DNA of 46,682 nucleotides from Clostridiales bacterium (lineage in GTDB: Bacteria; Bacillota; Clostridia; TANB77; CAG-508). The notes under the pieces were generated by a model. The model worked only from the letters and a program-made list of their open reading frames with translations. It was not told the origin of the DNA and did not search any database. Positions 34,922 to 43,844 of the stretch are shown here, one piece after another (positions within the stretch are counted from its first letter, which is position 1; every line of letters starts with the position of its first letter). Position numbers and translations under genes: made by a program. The stretch lies in the NCBI GenBank assembly GCA_019419955.1, contig JAHZIB010000010.1:1-46682 (forward strand), written 5' to 3'.

Positions 34922-37900
34922 ATAAATATATAAGCTTCCCTCCCTTCTTATTTTTTATGTTAAAAGGCATTCTTTTTTCCGGTATTTTCACTTCATGATA
35001 ATTACCTAAAACATCAACCTCATATTTTTTAAATTCTCTTAGAGACTTTATACCTAAACTTGGTTGAATGTATTTATTATCGTGTGTCTGTATTGTAATA
35101 GCTCCTGATGATATTCCAGCTTTTACATAATACACAAATGCTTCTTCTACTTCAATTTGTTTATCCAATTTATTATTTGGATTTAATTTTATTTTATTTT
35201 TTCCTTTTACATAAATTAAATCTTTTGGATATAATGAGAAAATAAAATTCTTATCATCCATTTCTTTCCAATCTTCATATTTTTTTCCTGCCACGCAGGC
35301 TTTATTAGGCAATTTTTTCTTAATTGTATCACTTACATAAATTGGTACAAAATAGTATCCTTCTCCTTCTACATAGAAAATATCTAATCGTACACAATCT
35401 CCATTACCTGCAAAACTATTTCTATCTTGAAGTTTTACTCCTAATGTCGCATTTGCTTCAATTTGAACTTTTTTAACTAATGGTCCTCTGTTTCCGTCTG
35501 CTTTTGGTTTATAAAAATCGTCTTTAAAAGCTTCTTTCGCATTTCCTCCAAACTTTATTAATTGCTCTTTTAATGCATTGTATAATAATTTATCATCTTT
35601 CTTGTTCTTTTCTGGATAGCCTTCAATTTCGCCATCTTTGTTAAGTTTTAAATTAGTTAATTCTGTTTTAGTTATTGTTTTCATCTCTCCATTTTCTTCT
35701 TTTAAACCTCTAATTGTTTCCAAATGTGCCATTCCTGTAACTTTTCTCCTTGGCATTCTCGAAACAAATATTGGCTCTAAGTCTTCATAATCCTCATATG
35801 TATAAACATGTTCTGCATTCAAACACTCAATCATTCTTTCCTTTGTCTGGCATTCAGTCCTAATTTGCAATTCTTTTCTAAAGTTTTGCCAAGGTTCTGG
35901 GAAATATATTCCATTCTTTTCCTCATAATCTTTTGCATCAAGTATTTCGCCTGTTTCTAAATCAATATACTCTCCTTGGTTATTCATAAACTTACCATCT
36001 TTATATTGGTAATATTTTGTTATCTTATTTATCATTTCTTGAGTAGTTGTTGCTATTACTACTGCATCTATTGCATGGTGTGTATCACCATCTCTAGTCT
36101 TTTCTATTCCAAGCCTTTTTCTAATATGTGCTGTAATTGCACCATTTACTGTCCAAACTTTTCTCACAAAATTAGGATTGTCTGAAAATTCCAAGTGATT
36201 TCTTACTAAGTTATACATTAATTTACACATATATTGAGTATCTTGTATGTTTCTATCTTTCCAGTCTTTCGCATCTTCTTTTGTAAAATCCTCTCTTAAT
36301 AGTCTTGATAATTTTTTTGGATTCTTTATAATATTACCTACTCTTACTTCATATTCTTCTAAATCTCTGCCCATTTCTTTTTCATATTTATATGGTACTC
36401 TATTTCCCTTTTGTCTATTTTCACTTGCTAATACAAGTACTTTATTATTGTATGTATCATCAAAGCACATACTATATGGAATAATATGGTCCACATCAAC
36501 AGCCTCTGTAAAAAGCATATCAGCTGAAACGTGTTTTCCTGAATATAGACAGATGTTATCTTGTTCCTGCCAAAGTTTATATTTTACAATGTCTTGTCCT
36601 GTTGGATTTTGTTTTCCAAGTTCCATTATTTCTTGCTTTATTCTTTCATTTCTTTGCATATTTTCTTCTTGAGATTTTAATATTTCACGTCTATCTCTAA
36701 AGTTCTTTCCCATCTCTCTTGCAAGTTCTATTACAACTACATCTGGCTTACCATATATTGGATTATATTTTAAAGTTATCGCATTTAAAACTTTAATTGC
36801 TTGTGATATACCTCTTCTTACAACAGGGTTTGAAATTTCTTGTTCTAAATATTTTAACCTTAATTTTCTCTTTTTCTCTGTATTTACAGTTCCTCTAAAG
36901 TCTTCATACACATTATCCACAGCCTTATCATAAGTAATACCTTTTTCTAGCTCTGGTATAATTTTTTTCATAGCCTTTATTGATAGATTTCCGACTTTAG
37001 TAAAGCTTAATTTTAGTAACTCTTGGATAGCCTCTTCTGTTAAGTTTTGAGTATTCTCATTTAAATATACAATTCTTTTATCATCGTTTTTATATACAGT
37101 TAATGCATAACCAATGGCATCTAATTCTTCTTCTGAAAGCTTTTCAATAAATCCTTTTTCCACTCTGTTTAAAGCTGTTTTTATCTTATTGTAGCTCTCA
37201 AATTCTTTGAACTTTTGATTTTTCTCAACTTCACTATTTGTTTCATCAGACCATAATAAAATATTTTTATATGATACCATATTAAATCTTTCATTTTGTT
37301 CTAGACCTAATTCTTTTCTTATTGTACTATATGTAATGTTTGCCTTCTCTTTTGCTAAATTTATTATTTTATTTCTTTCTTCTTCTGTTAATTCTCGTTT
37401 TTCTTTCTGCCTAGTTTCTAAATCATATTTAATTATTTTTATGTGATTAATATCTTGTAATAATTTAAAATATTCAAAAGTATAACTTGCTTTTGCAGCT
37501 CTTTTCTCATCTTTTTCAAATGTACAATTACCAAGCATTTTTTCTATTTGATTTCCACCATAAGGGCTAGGCTCCCCTGGTCCTTCATCAAAACTTCTTT
37601 GAGATTCAAATATTTCTAAATATTCTTTTATGAATTCATCATTAATACTAGAATTTAATTCTTTTTGCTTTTCTAAAATTAATTTTATCTCATCTACTAA
37701 GAGTTTTCTTAAAGCTGTATTTTTATACTCATTTGTAGAATTTCTTATTTTTATTTGTTTATTTCCATTCTTATCTAAAATGTACTCTCCATTCTTGTCC
37801 CTTAATTTAAACTTATCATCTTTCAAGTACATTTCTGCAACAGTTCTATAACCTTTTTCTTTCATCAATTCTTCATTTTCTTTCGTTGCAGTCAGTAGTT

Positions 37901-38345
37901 TTCCAGCATCACTATTAGATGAACTTTCTTCAGATTTGCTATTTGATTTATATCCTCTTCTCTTAACTAAACTAACTAGAACTCTTGCTAAATCTTTATT
38001 AGTAATCTTTTCGTCCAATGCCTTAACTCTTAATTCATATACATTAAATTGAAATCTGTAATTTTCATACATATCTTCTAATTCTTTTTTAGTAATTATG
38101 TTGTATCTTTCAAGTAACCTTTTGGTTCTCTCCACTCTGTGTTTTTTTCTTCTTAATCTTCTTCTAAGTCCTCTTGCATCTCTTCTGTCTTTTGCAAGTG
38201 GTGAACCATCTTTTGGATTTTCTGCCGCATCAAAAATTCTACTTCCTAAATCAATTATTCTTCTTGGTTTCCCATTTGCATCATCTTCTATTGCTGCCCA
38301 TCCTACTGATGTTATTCCAATATCTAATCCTATTCTATACCCCAT
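34917..38345 (-). CDS. cas9: CRISPR-associated endonuclease Cas9 (type II-C)
   Basis: 1142 aa, in the compact II-C range. RuvC-I is GLDIGITSVGWA with Asp8. The Arg-rich bridge helix is RRDARGLRRRLRRKKHR (about residues 53-70). RuvC-II is VVVIELAREMGKN with its Glu near residue 540. The HNH domain has VDHIIPYS (His near 618) and the Asn of ASENRQKGNR. RuvC-III is HHAIDAVVIA (about 755-765). All catalytic residues are intact, so both strands can be cut. The C-terminal ~300 residues would bind the PAM; the PAM cannot be read from the sequence. AGGAGGAGAAATAT precedes the ATG. The tracrRNA lies directly upstream on the same strand. Confidence 0.98.
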   Translation of the reverse strand: MGYRIGLDIGITSVGWAAIEDDANGKPRRIIDLGSRIFDAAENPKDGSPLAKDRRDARGLRRRLRRKKHRVERTKRLLERYNIITKKELEDMYENYRFQFNVYELRVKALDEKITNKDLARVLVSLVKRRGYKSNSKSEESSSNSDAGKLLTATKENEELMKEKGYRTVAEMYLKDDKFKLRDKNGEYILDKNGNKQIKIRNSTNEYKNTALRKLLVDEIKLILEKQKELNSSINDEFIKEYLEIFESQRSFDEGPGEPSPYGGNQIEKMLGNCTFEKDEKRAAKASYTFEYFKLLQDINHIKIIKYDLETRQKEKRELTEEERNKIINLAKEKANITYSTIRKELGLEQNERFNMVSYKNILLWSDETNSEVEKNQKFKEFESYNKIKTALNRVEKGFIEKLSEEELDAIGYALTVYKNDDKRIVYLNENTQNLTEEAIQELLKLSFTKVGNLSIKAMKKIIPELEKGITYDKAVDNVYEDFRGTVNTEKKRKLRLKYLEQEISNPVVRRGISQAIKVLNAITLKYNPIYGKPDVVVIELAREMGKNFRDRREILKSQEENMQRNERIKQEIMELGKQNPTGQDIVKYKLWQEQDNICLYSGKHVSADMLFTEAVDVDHIIPYSMCFDDTYNNKVLVLASENRQKGNRVPYKYEKEMGRDLEEYEVRVGNIIKNPKKLSRLLREDFTKEDAKDWKDRNIQDTQYMCKLMYNLVRNHLEFSDNPNFVRKVWTVNGAITAHIRKRLGIEKTRDGDTHHAIDAVVIATTTQEMINKITKYYQYKDGKFMNNQGEYIDLETGEILDAKDYEEKNGIYFPEPWQNFRKELQIRTECQTKERMIECLNAEHVYTYEDYEDLEPIFVSRMPRRKVTGMAHLETIRGLKEENGEMKTITKTELTNLKLNKDGEIEGYPEKNKKDDKLLYNALKEQLIKFGGNAKEAFKDDFYKPKADGNRGPLVKKVQIEANATLGVKLQDRNSFAGNGDCVRLDIFYVEGEGYYFVPIYVSDTIKKKLPNKACVAGKKYEDWKEMDDKNFIFSLYPKDLIYVKGKNKIKLNPNNKLDKQIEVEEAFVYYVKAGISSGAITIQTHDNKYIQPSLGIKSLREFKKYEVDVLGNYHEVKIPEKRMPFNIKNKKGGKLIYLS

Positions 38346-38387
38346 ATATTTCTCCTCCTAATATTTGATTTCAACATATATGAAGAT

Positions 38388-38512
38388 AGCTGCCCTTTAG
38401 AGGACAGCTAGAGCTTTACGACTCATAGATTTTACAATAAAATCTAGGTCTTATTGTAATAACCTATTCTACTTTGATATGATATAATTTAATGTGCATA
38501 TTCCCTTTGCAC
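38388..38512 (-). ncRNA. tracrRNA
   Basis: Read on the minus strand: an anti-repeat (38453-38488) complementary to 30 of 36 repeat positions of either array, then a perfect 9-bp hairpin (38426-38446, TAGATTTTA/TAAAATCTA), a small GAGT/GCTC stem (38411-38424), and a strong final hairpin (38388-38409, AGCTGTCC/GGGCAGCT). A consensus promoter lies just upstream. No U-tract follows the last hairpin, and cas9 begins 43 bases further on, so the transcript may run on into cas9. Mismatches in the anti-repeat would give the bulge normally seen in the crRNA duplex. The 3' end is not certain. Confidence 0.85.
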
Positions 38513-38518
38513 AAATAT

Positions 38519-38547
38519 ATAATAAACTAAAAGCATGTTCTTGTCAA
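38519..38547 (-). promoter_or_regulatory. Promoter of tracrRNA (and perhaps the cas operon)
   Basis: TTGACA (38542-38547), a 17-bp spacer and TATTAT (38519-38524) on the minus strand. The start falls near 38512, about 24 bases before the anti-repeat. Confidence 0.75.
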
Positions 38548-38715
38548 TACTTTTACTCCTCTTTAGTAACATTTTACCACATTTTTTATATTTGTCATCT
38601 TTTACTTTATAGTACTACACTTTAATCTAATAATATTAATCATGTTTTGTTATTAATACACAAGTAAATTCTACTATCTTTCATATGATCTAATAGAAGA
38701 AATAAGATATCCTCA

Positions 38716-39015
38716 ATTGTAATTTTATATTATTCTTTGATATGGTATAATAAAAAAAAGAATTTGGGGTGGAAAGTTAAAGTTGTAGTTCCCTATTGTT
38801 CTTTGATATGATATAATATATCATTTCTTCTTGTTTTGGCTTAAATGGTTGTAGTTCCCTATTGTTCTTTGATATGATATAATATATATGATAAATATGT
38901 TACAGAATAGAGGGTTGTAGTTCCCTATTGTTCTTTGATATGATATAATATTAGTAGTAACACCAACTGACATAGTTGAGTTGTAGTTCCCTATTGTTCT
39001 TTGATATGATATAAT
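38716..39015 (+). CRISPR. CRISPR array 2 (5 repeats, 4 spacers)
   Basis: 36-nt repeats begin at 38716 (degenerate, 29 of 36 matching), 38782, 38848, 38914 and 38980. All spacers are 30 nt. The repeat differs from array 1 at positions 17, 19 and 20 (GTTC in place of TTAT in the middle). The ends, including the extended -10 at the 3' end, are identical. The degenerate repeat at the 5' end and the conserved hairpin at the 3' end give the same polarity as array 1. Confidence 0.98.
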
Positions 39016-39023
39016 AGACTTAG

Positions 39024-39061
39024 AAAAAAGCTAGTATTTTCAATAATTTACTAGCTTTTTT
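39024..39061 (+). terminator. Terminator/leader-end hairpin after array 2
   Basis: AAAAAAGCTAGT pairs with ACTAGCTTTTTT, with a further T-run. It starts 9 bases after the last repeat, the same distance and core as the hairpin after array 1. Confidence 0.85.
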
Positions 39062-39186
39062 TATTTTTAAAATAATAAGTATACTTTGTATTTAATATTA
39101 ATACTCATATTTTTTAAAATTTTTGTTATCCTTTACTTAATGTTTTGATTTATTTACATTAATAAACATTATTAACCTTAACATTG

Positions 39187-39645
39187 TTACCTGTTAAGTA
39201 GATATACTCCTATGTTTAAATACGTAGCAAATGCTGTCCACATTAGATATGGAATTTGCAAATATGCTGCAAGCTTGTTCTTTTTGTTGAAAGTTACTAT
39301 CATATAAATTATTAATACTAATAATAAAACAATCCATATACTCGATAATAGTCTTGCTTTGAGAACGAAAAATAATACTGGCCAGATTATATTTACTATT
39401 AATTGAAGATAATATGCTGTATTTACCTTTTCATCTGCTAGATTTCTGGTATCTAATATTCCATATGAAATTCCCATTAATATATATAGTATTGACCAAA
39501 TAATTCCAAATATAAATCCTGGTGGTGATAATGGTGGTTTATTTAATGTATTGTAATCTATAAAACCTGATATTGCAAAACCTATGATACCTCCTGCTAC
39601 TATTGGTATTAATATACTTTTTATCCATTTGTACTTATTACTCAT
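39187..39645 (-). CDS. TspO/MBR-family membrane protein
   Basis: 152 aa with five membrane helices. Family signatures are KPPLSPPGFIFGIIWSILYI (loop 1 and helix 2), NIIWPVLFF and QIPYLMWTAFATYLN. TspO proteins bind porphyrins and related molecules; in bacteria the role is linked to stress and tetrapyrrole handling, so none is claimed here. The start is at MSNKYK, with GGGAGGAG before it. The 5' region holds three overlapping inverted repeats (39674-39740). Confidence 0.92.
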   Translation of the reverse strand: MSNKYKWIKSILIPIVAGGIIGFAISGFIDYNTLNKPPLSPPGFIFGIIWSILYILMGISYGILDTRNLADEKVNTAYYLQLIVNIIWPVLFFVLKARLLSSIWIVLLLVLIIYMIVTFNKKNKLAAYLQIPYLMWTAFATYLNIGVYLLNR

Positions 39646-39673
39646 AACTCCTCCCATTTAGATTTTTTTAGTT

Positions 39674-39740
39674 GTTGTATTCATATATAATGTAACAAAA
39701 GTGAATACAACATAACTCTTGTTACATTATATTCACTTTT
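39674..39740 (-). terminator. Overlapping alternative hairpins between DUF2207 gene and tspO
   Basis: Three perfect or near-perfect stems compete: GTTGTATTCA (39674) with TGAATACAAC (39702); ATAATGTAACAAAAG (39687) with CTCTTGTTACATTAT (39716); and AAAAGTGAATA (39697) with TATTCACTTTT (39730). They cannot form together. This could be a terminator/antiterminator pair or two overlaid terminators. Confidence 0.5.
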
Positions 39741-39757
39741 ATCTTTTATATACATTT

Positions 39758-41629
39758 TTAGTTATTATCTGCCGCCACCGCCGCCACCGGCCTCCGGCCT
39801 CCTCCTCCTCCTCCAGAGAAGCCTCCGCCACTTCCTGAACCTGAAGAATATGACAATGAAATGGAGGTATTTATTGCATTATTAAAATTTGTTGAAAAAT
39901 TGCTGTGGTACATGAAATACATGTATGCCGAGCTATTTAATGCATCTATTTCGTCTATATTTGGATAAAGTATTTTCAGTTGTTTCAATACTTTCTCTGC
40001 TATTCCAAAGGCCGTTGCATACACTAAGTATCTCTCCCATACTTCTATTGCTGGTACTTCTTTCTCATCTAAAAGTGAAAAATCCTCCATGTATTTCTTC
40101 ATACCTTTCCATTTTTCTTTCTCGTTTATCCCTTTTTGCGTCAGTACATTAATTTTTTTCTTTATTTTTGAACATACTACTCCATTAATCAAAAGAACTA
40201 TCGAAAATGGGAATAGCCATAATAACGTTATAATTGCTGAAACCAAATATGTTAGCTCTATACCTCTGTATTTTGTATATTCTTCTTTTTCTTTCTTGTT
40301 AAACCTGCTTTCTTTTTCTAGCTGAGTTTCAATTGCTTTTTGGATTCGTTCTATTAATTTTTGTATTAAAGTCGAATGTTGCTCTATATATTTTTCCAAG
40401 CTCTTTAGTGTAATTTCTTCTTTCTCTTTGTCTACTTTATATACAAAATTTAATACCTCCGCTTCATCTTCTTTTAACTCAGGAGTTGCTGGTTTTAATT
40501 TCCTTATGTATATTTTATCTTTTCCTTTTTCGCTTTTTTCTACTCGTAGTTCAATAAATTTCTTTAAGTCTAAGTTTAATAATGTCGCTGAAAATATATT
40601 TCCGAATTGGCTCGTAAATATGCTGTATGGTTCCTCTAATATGTATAATGCTTCTCCAGGGGTAACACTTTCTTGTGGTAAATCTCTAAAATATTCCAGT
40701 TCTTGCTCTGGTTTATATTTATTTAATCCTTTTAATTTTTTTAAGTATTTTATCGTTTTTCGTAAGAACACAATACATAAAACTATAACTACTATCACAT
40801 AGAGTATTCTAAAAATATTTTTCTTATTTTTTTCCCACTCTCTTTTTGCATTTGCCGCATTCGCCCATTCTGTTTCTTCTTTTATTACCTCATCATATCT
40901 ATTACTATTATATTTTCTTCCACTTGTTTCAATAATATTAGTTGGAAATAAGCATCTAACTTCTACATATCTTCCTGCTCTAAAGTTTGAAAGTTTAAAT
41001 TGGATTTTGTTATTATCTGTAACATAAATTTCTCCATTCAACCCTTCAGTATGCCCCCATACCTTAATGTCTTCTTTATTTTTTACATCTTCTGGCAATA
41101 TAATTGTTCCTGTAATTTCATCTGCATCTATTTCAAAGTTCTCCCCCACAAACTGCCAGTAAAGCTCTGCATAATCGTTATATTTTCCTATTGCATCATT
41201 TACTGTATATGAAATTTTGTATTCGCGTGTATCACTTTCGTTTTCCATTCCTACTCCCCATGCAATTTCAAATTTATCCTTTTCTACCTGTAATCCGTAA
41301 TAGCAATCTTCTGTCACATGATACATCTCCTCATTTAATTGAGTAAACTCTTTTTCTTTTTCCTCAACAACCTCCATTACTTTTACATTACTGATTGACG
41401 AATACTTATCTTTATTTAATATGAAATCTTTATATAATGTGTTAGTGTCATCTATCCTTATATTCCATATCTCAGTTACTTCCATACTCCCATTAGAATT
41501 AACTTTTGCCTGAAAATCTAGCCTTTTCAAATCTAAGCTACTGGCTGCTTTTGAGACATTACTAAAAATTATTATTGCAAGCAAAGTTATCAGCAGAAGT
41601 AATAACATTTTCTTTGACCTTTTCAACAT
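39758..41629 (-). CDS. DUF2207 (YciQ-like) membrane protein, C-terminus in a shifted frame
   Basis: 623 aa. A signal peptide (about residues 1-27) and an extracytoplasmic beta domain (about 30-235: SLDLKRLDFQAKVNSNGSME, ELYWQFVGENFEI) are followed by one helix (~270-290), a cytoplasmic domain, a helix pair (~455-485) and a Gly-rich tail. The function of the family is unknown. The tail reads SGGGGGG then RRPVAAVAADNN. Removing one C at each of two GGCC sites near 39786-39796 restores an all-Gly run ending in Arg and a stop at 39765, the form usual in the family. That suggests two frameshifts or sequence errors. Confidence 0.85.
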   Translation of the reverse strand: MLKRSKKMLLLLLITLLAIIIFSNVSKAASSLDLKRLDFQAKVNSNGSMEVTEIWNIRIDDTNTLYKDFILNKDKYSSISNVKVMEVVEEKEKEFTQLNEEMYHVTEDCYYGLQVEKDKFEIAWGVGMENESDTREYKISYTVNDAIGKYNDYAELYWQFVGENFEIDADEITGTIILPEDVKNKEDIKVWGHTEGLNGEIYVTDNNKIQFKLSNFRAGRYVEVRCLFPTNIIETSGRKYNSNRYDEVIKEETEWANAANAKREWEKNKKNIFRILYVIVVIVLCIVFLRKTIKYLKKLKGLNKYKPEQELEYFRDLPQESVTPGEALYILEEPYSIFTSQFGNIFSATLLNLDLKKFIELRVEKSEKGKDKIYIRKLKPATPELKEDEAEVLNFVYKVDKEKEEITLKSLEKYIEQHSTLIQKLIERIQKAIETQLEKESRFNKKEKEEYTKYRGIELTYLVSAIITLLWLFPFSIVLLINGVVCSKIKKKINVLTQKGINEKEKWKGMKKYMEDFSLLDEKEVPAIEVWERYLVYATAFGIAEKVLKQLKILYPNIDEIDALNSSAYMYFMYHSNFSTNFNNAINTSISLSYSSGSGSGGGFSGGGGGGRRPVAAVAADNN

Positions 41630-41660
41630 ATTTTCCCCCTTTAGTTATATTCGTACGTAT

Positions 41661-41689
41661 ATAGTATCATTGTTTATGTATATACGCAA
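41661..41689 (-). promoter_or_regulatory. Possible promoter of the DUF2207 gene
   Basis: TTGCGT (41684-41689), a 17-bp spacer and TACTAT (41661-41666), in a region of short palindromes. Confidence 0.4.
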
Positions 41690-41769
41690 GGATAAATTTT
41701 GAAATACAATCATTAACTTTTTTATAGGTAAATTGCATTTAATCCTTTCATTAACCCTCTTATAACTAT

Positions 41770-41786
41770 AGAAATGTTCCTAATTC
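41770..41786. repeat. REP-like motif spanning a stop codon
   Basis: On the coding strand GAATTAGGAACATTTCT, with TAG as the stop codon of the MATE fusion; 13 of 17 or better identical to the motif at nrdD and at 2558-2621. Confidence 0.6.
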
Positions 41787-43780
41787 ACAAGTTGTCTCTC
41801 TTGTATCATTTCACATATTATGTCCGCTGTTTTCTCTACTCCCAATGCATCACTGTTTATACAAATATCATAATTTGATAAATCTTTCCACTCTTTGCCT
41901 GTATAATATTTATGGTGATTTGCCCTTTGTTTATCAATCCTTTCAATTTCTTTTTTGGCCTTTTCTTTGTTTAATCCATAATAAGTTGTCGCTCTTTTTA
42001 TCTTATTATCTATATCACTATATATAAACACTTTTAGTATGTTACTATTATTTTCAAGAATTCTATCTGCACATCTTCCTACAATAACACACGATTCTTT
42101 ACTTGCTATATCTTTTATTATTTCCGCCTCTTTTGCAAACAGTTCATCGGCATTATTAAATTCTGAATAATATCCATTGTTTAGAGATGCTAGTACTCCT
42201 CTTTTCTGTTCATTTTCTTCAATATAGTCCTGAGAAAGTCCAGTTTCTTCTGCAACTTTTATTATAAATTCTTTGTCATATAATTTTATTCCTAACCTAT
42301 CAGCTATCAGTCTTCCTATGTATCTTCCTCCAGAGCCATATTCTCTTGACAAAGTTATTACAACAGGTATTCTTAGATTGTTTACTAATTTTGTTGAATT
42401 TTCTACTGTTTCTCCCTCTATCGCCTTAACTTTACTAAATTTCTTAACTTGAGTAACCAAAAGTACTATAGCCATTACAAACGCTATTGCATCTGCGACT
42501 GGACCTGCAAAAAGAATTCCTGTAACTCCAAATAAATGTGCAAATATAAACATTGCTGGTATTAATAGTACAATTTGTCTAGATAATGATAATACTGCAC
42601 TCTTTACTCCTTTTCCAATTGCTTGGAAGAATATTCCTGAAGGTATTTGTATTCCATTACAAATGCATAACATTAGATATATTCTAAATGCTAAACATGC
42701 AAATTCTATATAACTAGCATCTCCACTGCCAAATAATAAAATTAATTTATCAGGTATTGTTTGGAATAATATAAAAGCAATTGTACTTACTATTAAACTT
42801 AGCCCCAACACCATTTTTAGTGTCTTTTTTACTCTATCAAATTTTCCAGCTCCATAATTATAACCTAATATTGGCTGTGCACCTGCTGCAATACCTATGA
42901 TTATACTATTTAGAATTTGATTAATTTTCATTACTATCCCAAGTACAGTAATTGGTATTTCAGCACCATACTCAGATTGAGCCCCATATTTTCCAAGCAA
43001 GTTATTTTCGACTGCCATCACAAAAACAATACTCATCTGTGTTATAAAACTACTAATGCCCAATGTTGCTAATTTTAATACAATTGTTGGTTTTAATTTA
43101 AAATCATCTTTCTCTAAATTTATGCTTTTAAATCTTTTGATATATAATATGGTCAATAGAAAAGTTATAAATTGACTGAATGCTGTTGCAATAGCTGCAC
43201 CTTCAACTCCCATATGAAATACAAATATAAATATTGGATCTAATATACAGTTTAGAATTGCCCCCGTCAGCATTGAAAGCATTGCAAATTTTGGATTTCC
43301 GTCAGCTCTAATAATTGAATTTAGTGTCGTACTAATCATCATAAAGGGTAATCCAAATATTATAATATATCCATAGCTTAATGCATATTCTTTTAATGTA
43401 TCAGTACATCCAAATAAATTCAATAATTGTGGTAAAAAACTTAACATTATTACTAAAAATATAACTGATATTATTATAGAGCTTAATATTCCATTTGCAA
43501 CTCCCTTTTTTGCCTCGTCTTTCTTTTTCTCTCCTAATTTTAAGCTTAGATATGCAGATGTTCCATCTCCCAGCATAAGTGCAAATGCAAGACATATCAT
43601 CGTGATTGGGAATACTACATTTGTAGCACCATTTCCTAGATATCCTACTCCCCAACCAATAAATATTTGGTCTATTATATTATATAGAGAGTTTACTACT
43701 AATGAAATAATGCAAGGAATAGAGAATTTTCTTATTAATTTACCTATTTTCTCCGTTCCTAATATGTTTTCTTTTTCCAT
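41780..43780 (-). CDS. MATE transporter fused to a cytidylate-kinase-like domain
   Basis: 666 aa. Residues ~1-455 form a 12-helix MATE-family cation-coupled exporter (two similar halves; IIDQIFIGWGVGYLGNGATN in helix 2 region, GYNYGAGKFDRVKKT between helices). Residues ~470-666 match the cytidylate-kinase-like family: TLSREYGSGGRYIGRLIADR with a P-loop-like turn, VIVGRCADRIL and KIKRATTYYG. The C-terminal domain is cytoplasmic and might modify or sense a nucleotide-like substrate. No stop or RBS separates the parts. The stop codon TAG is supplied by a REP-like motif. The leader (43845-43935) is structured. No substrate is claimed. Confidence 0.88.
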   Translation of the reverse strand: MEKENILGTEKIGKLIRKFSIPCIISLVVNSLYNIIDQIFIGWGVGYLGNGATNVVFPITMICLAFALMLGDGTSAYLSLKLGEKKKDEAKKGVANGILSSIIISVIFLVIMLSFLPQLLNLFGCTDTLKEYALSYGYIIIFGLPFMMISTTLNSIIRADGNPKFAMLSMLTGAILNCILDPIFIFVFHMGVEGAAIATAFSQFITFLLTILYIKRFKSINLEKDDFKLKPTIVLKLATLGISSFITQMSIVFVMAVENNLLGKYGAQSEYGAEIPITVLGIVMKINQILNSIIIGIAAGAQPILGYNYGAGKFDRVKKTLKMVLGLSLIVSTIAFILFQTIPDKLILLFGSGDASYIEFACLAFRIYLMLCICNGIQIPSGIFFQAIGKGVKSAVLSLSRQIVLLIPAMFIFAHLFGVTGILFAGPVADAIAFVMAIVLLVTQVKKFSKVKAIEGETVENSTKLVNNLRIPVVITLSREYGSGGRYIGRLIADRLGIKLYDKEFIIKVAEETGLSQDYIEENEQKRGVLASLNNGYYSEFNNADELFAKEAEIIKDIASKESCVIVGRCADRILENNSNILKVFIYSDIDNKIKRATTYYGLNKEKAKKEIERIDKQRANHHKYYTGKEWKDLSNYDICINSDALGVEKTADIICEMIQERQLVN

Positions 43781-43844
43781 AACCTTCTCCTCCTTTTATA
43801 TTAAAAGTTTTCTCATTGTGTTGCCAACATTTTATGTTAAGTTA

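Noticed and set aside
38659..38694. Another decayed repeat before array 2
   Set aside because: The last ~19 bases resemble the repeat end but the first half does not match, and the gap to the next repeat is 21 rather than 30 nt; likely an AT-rich chance match.
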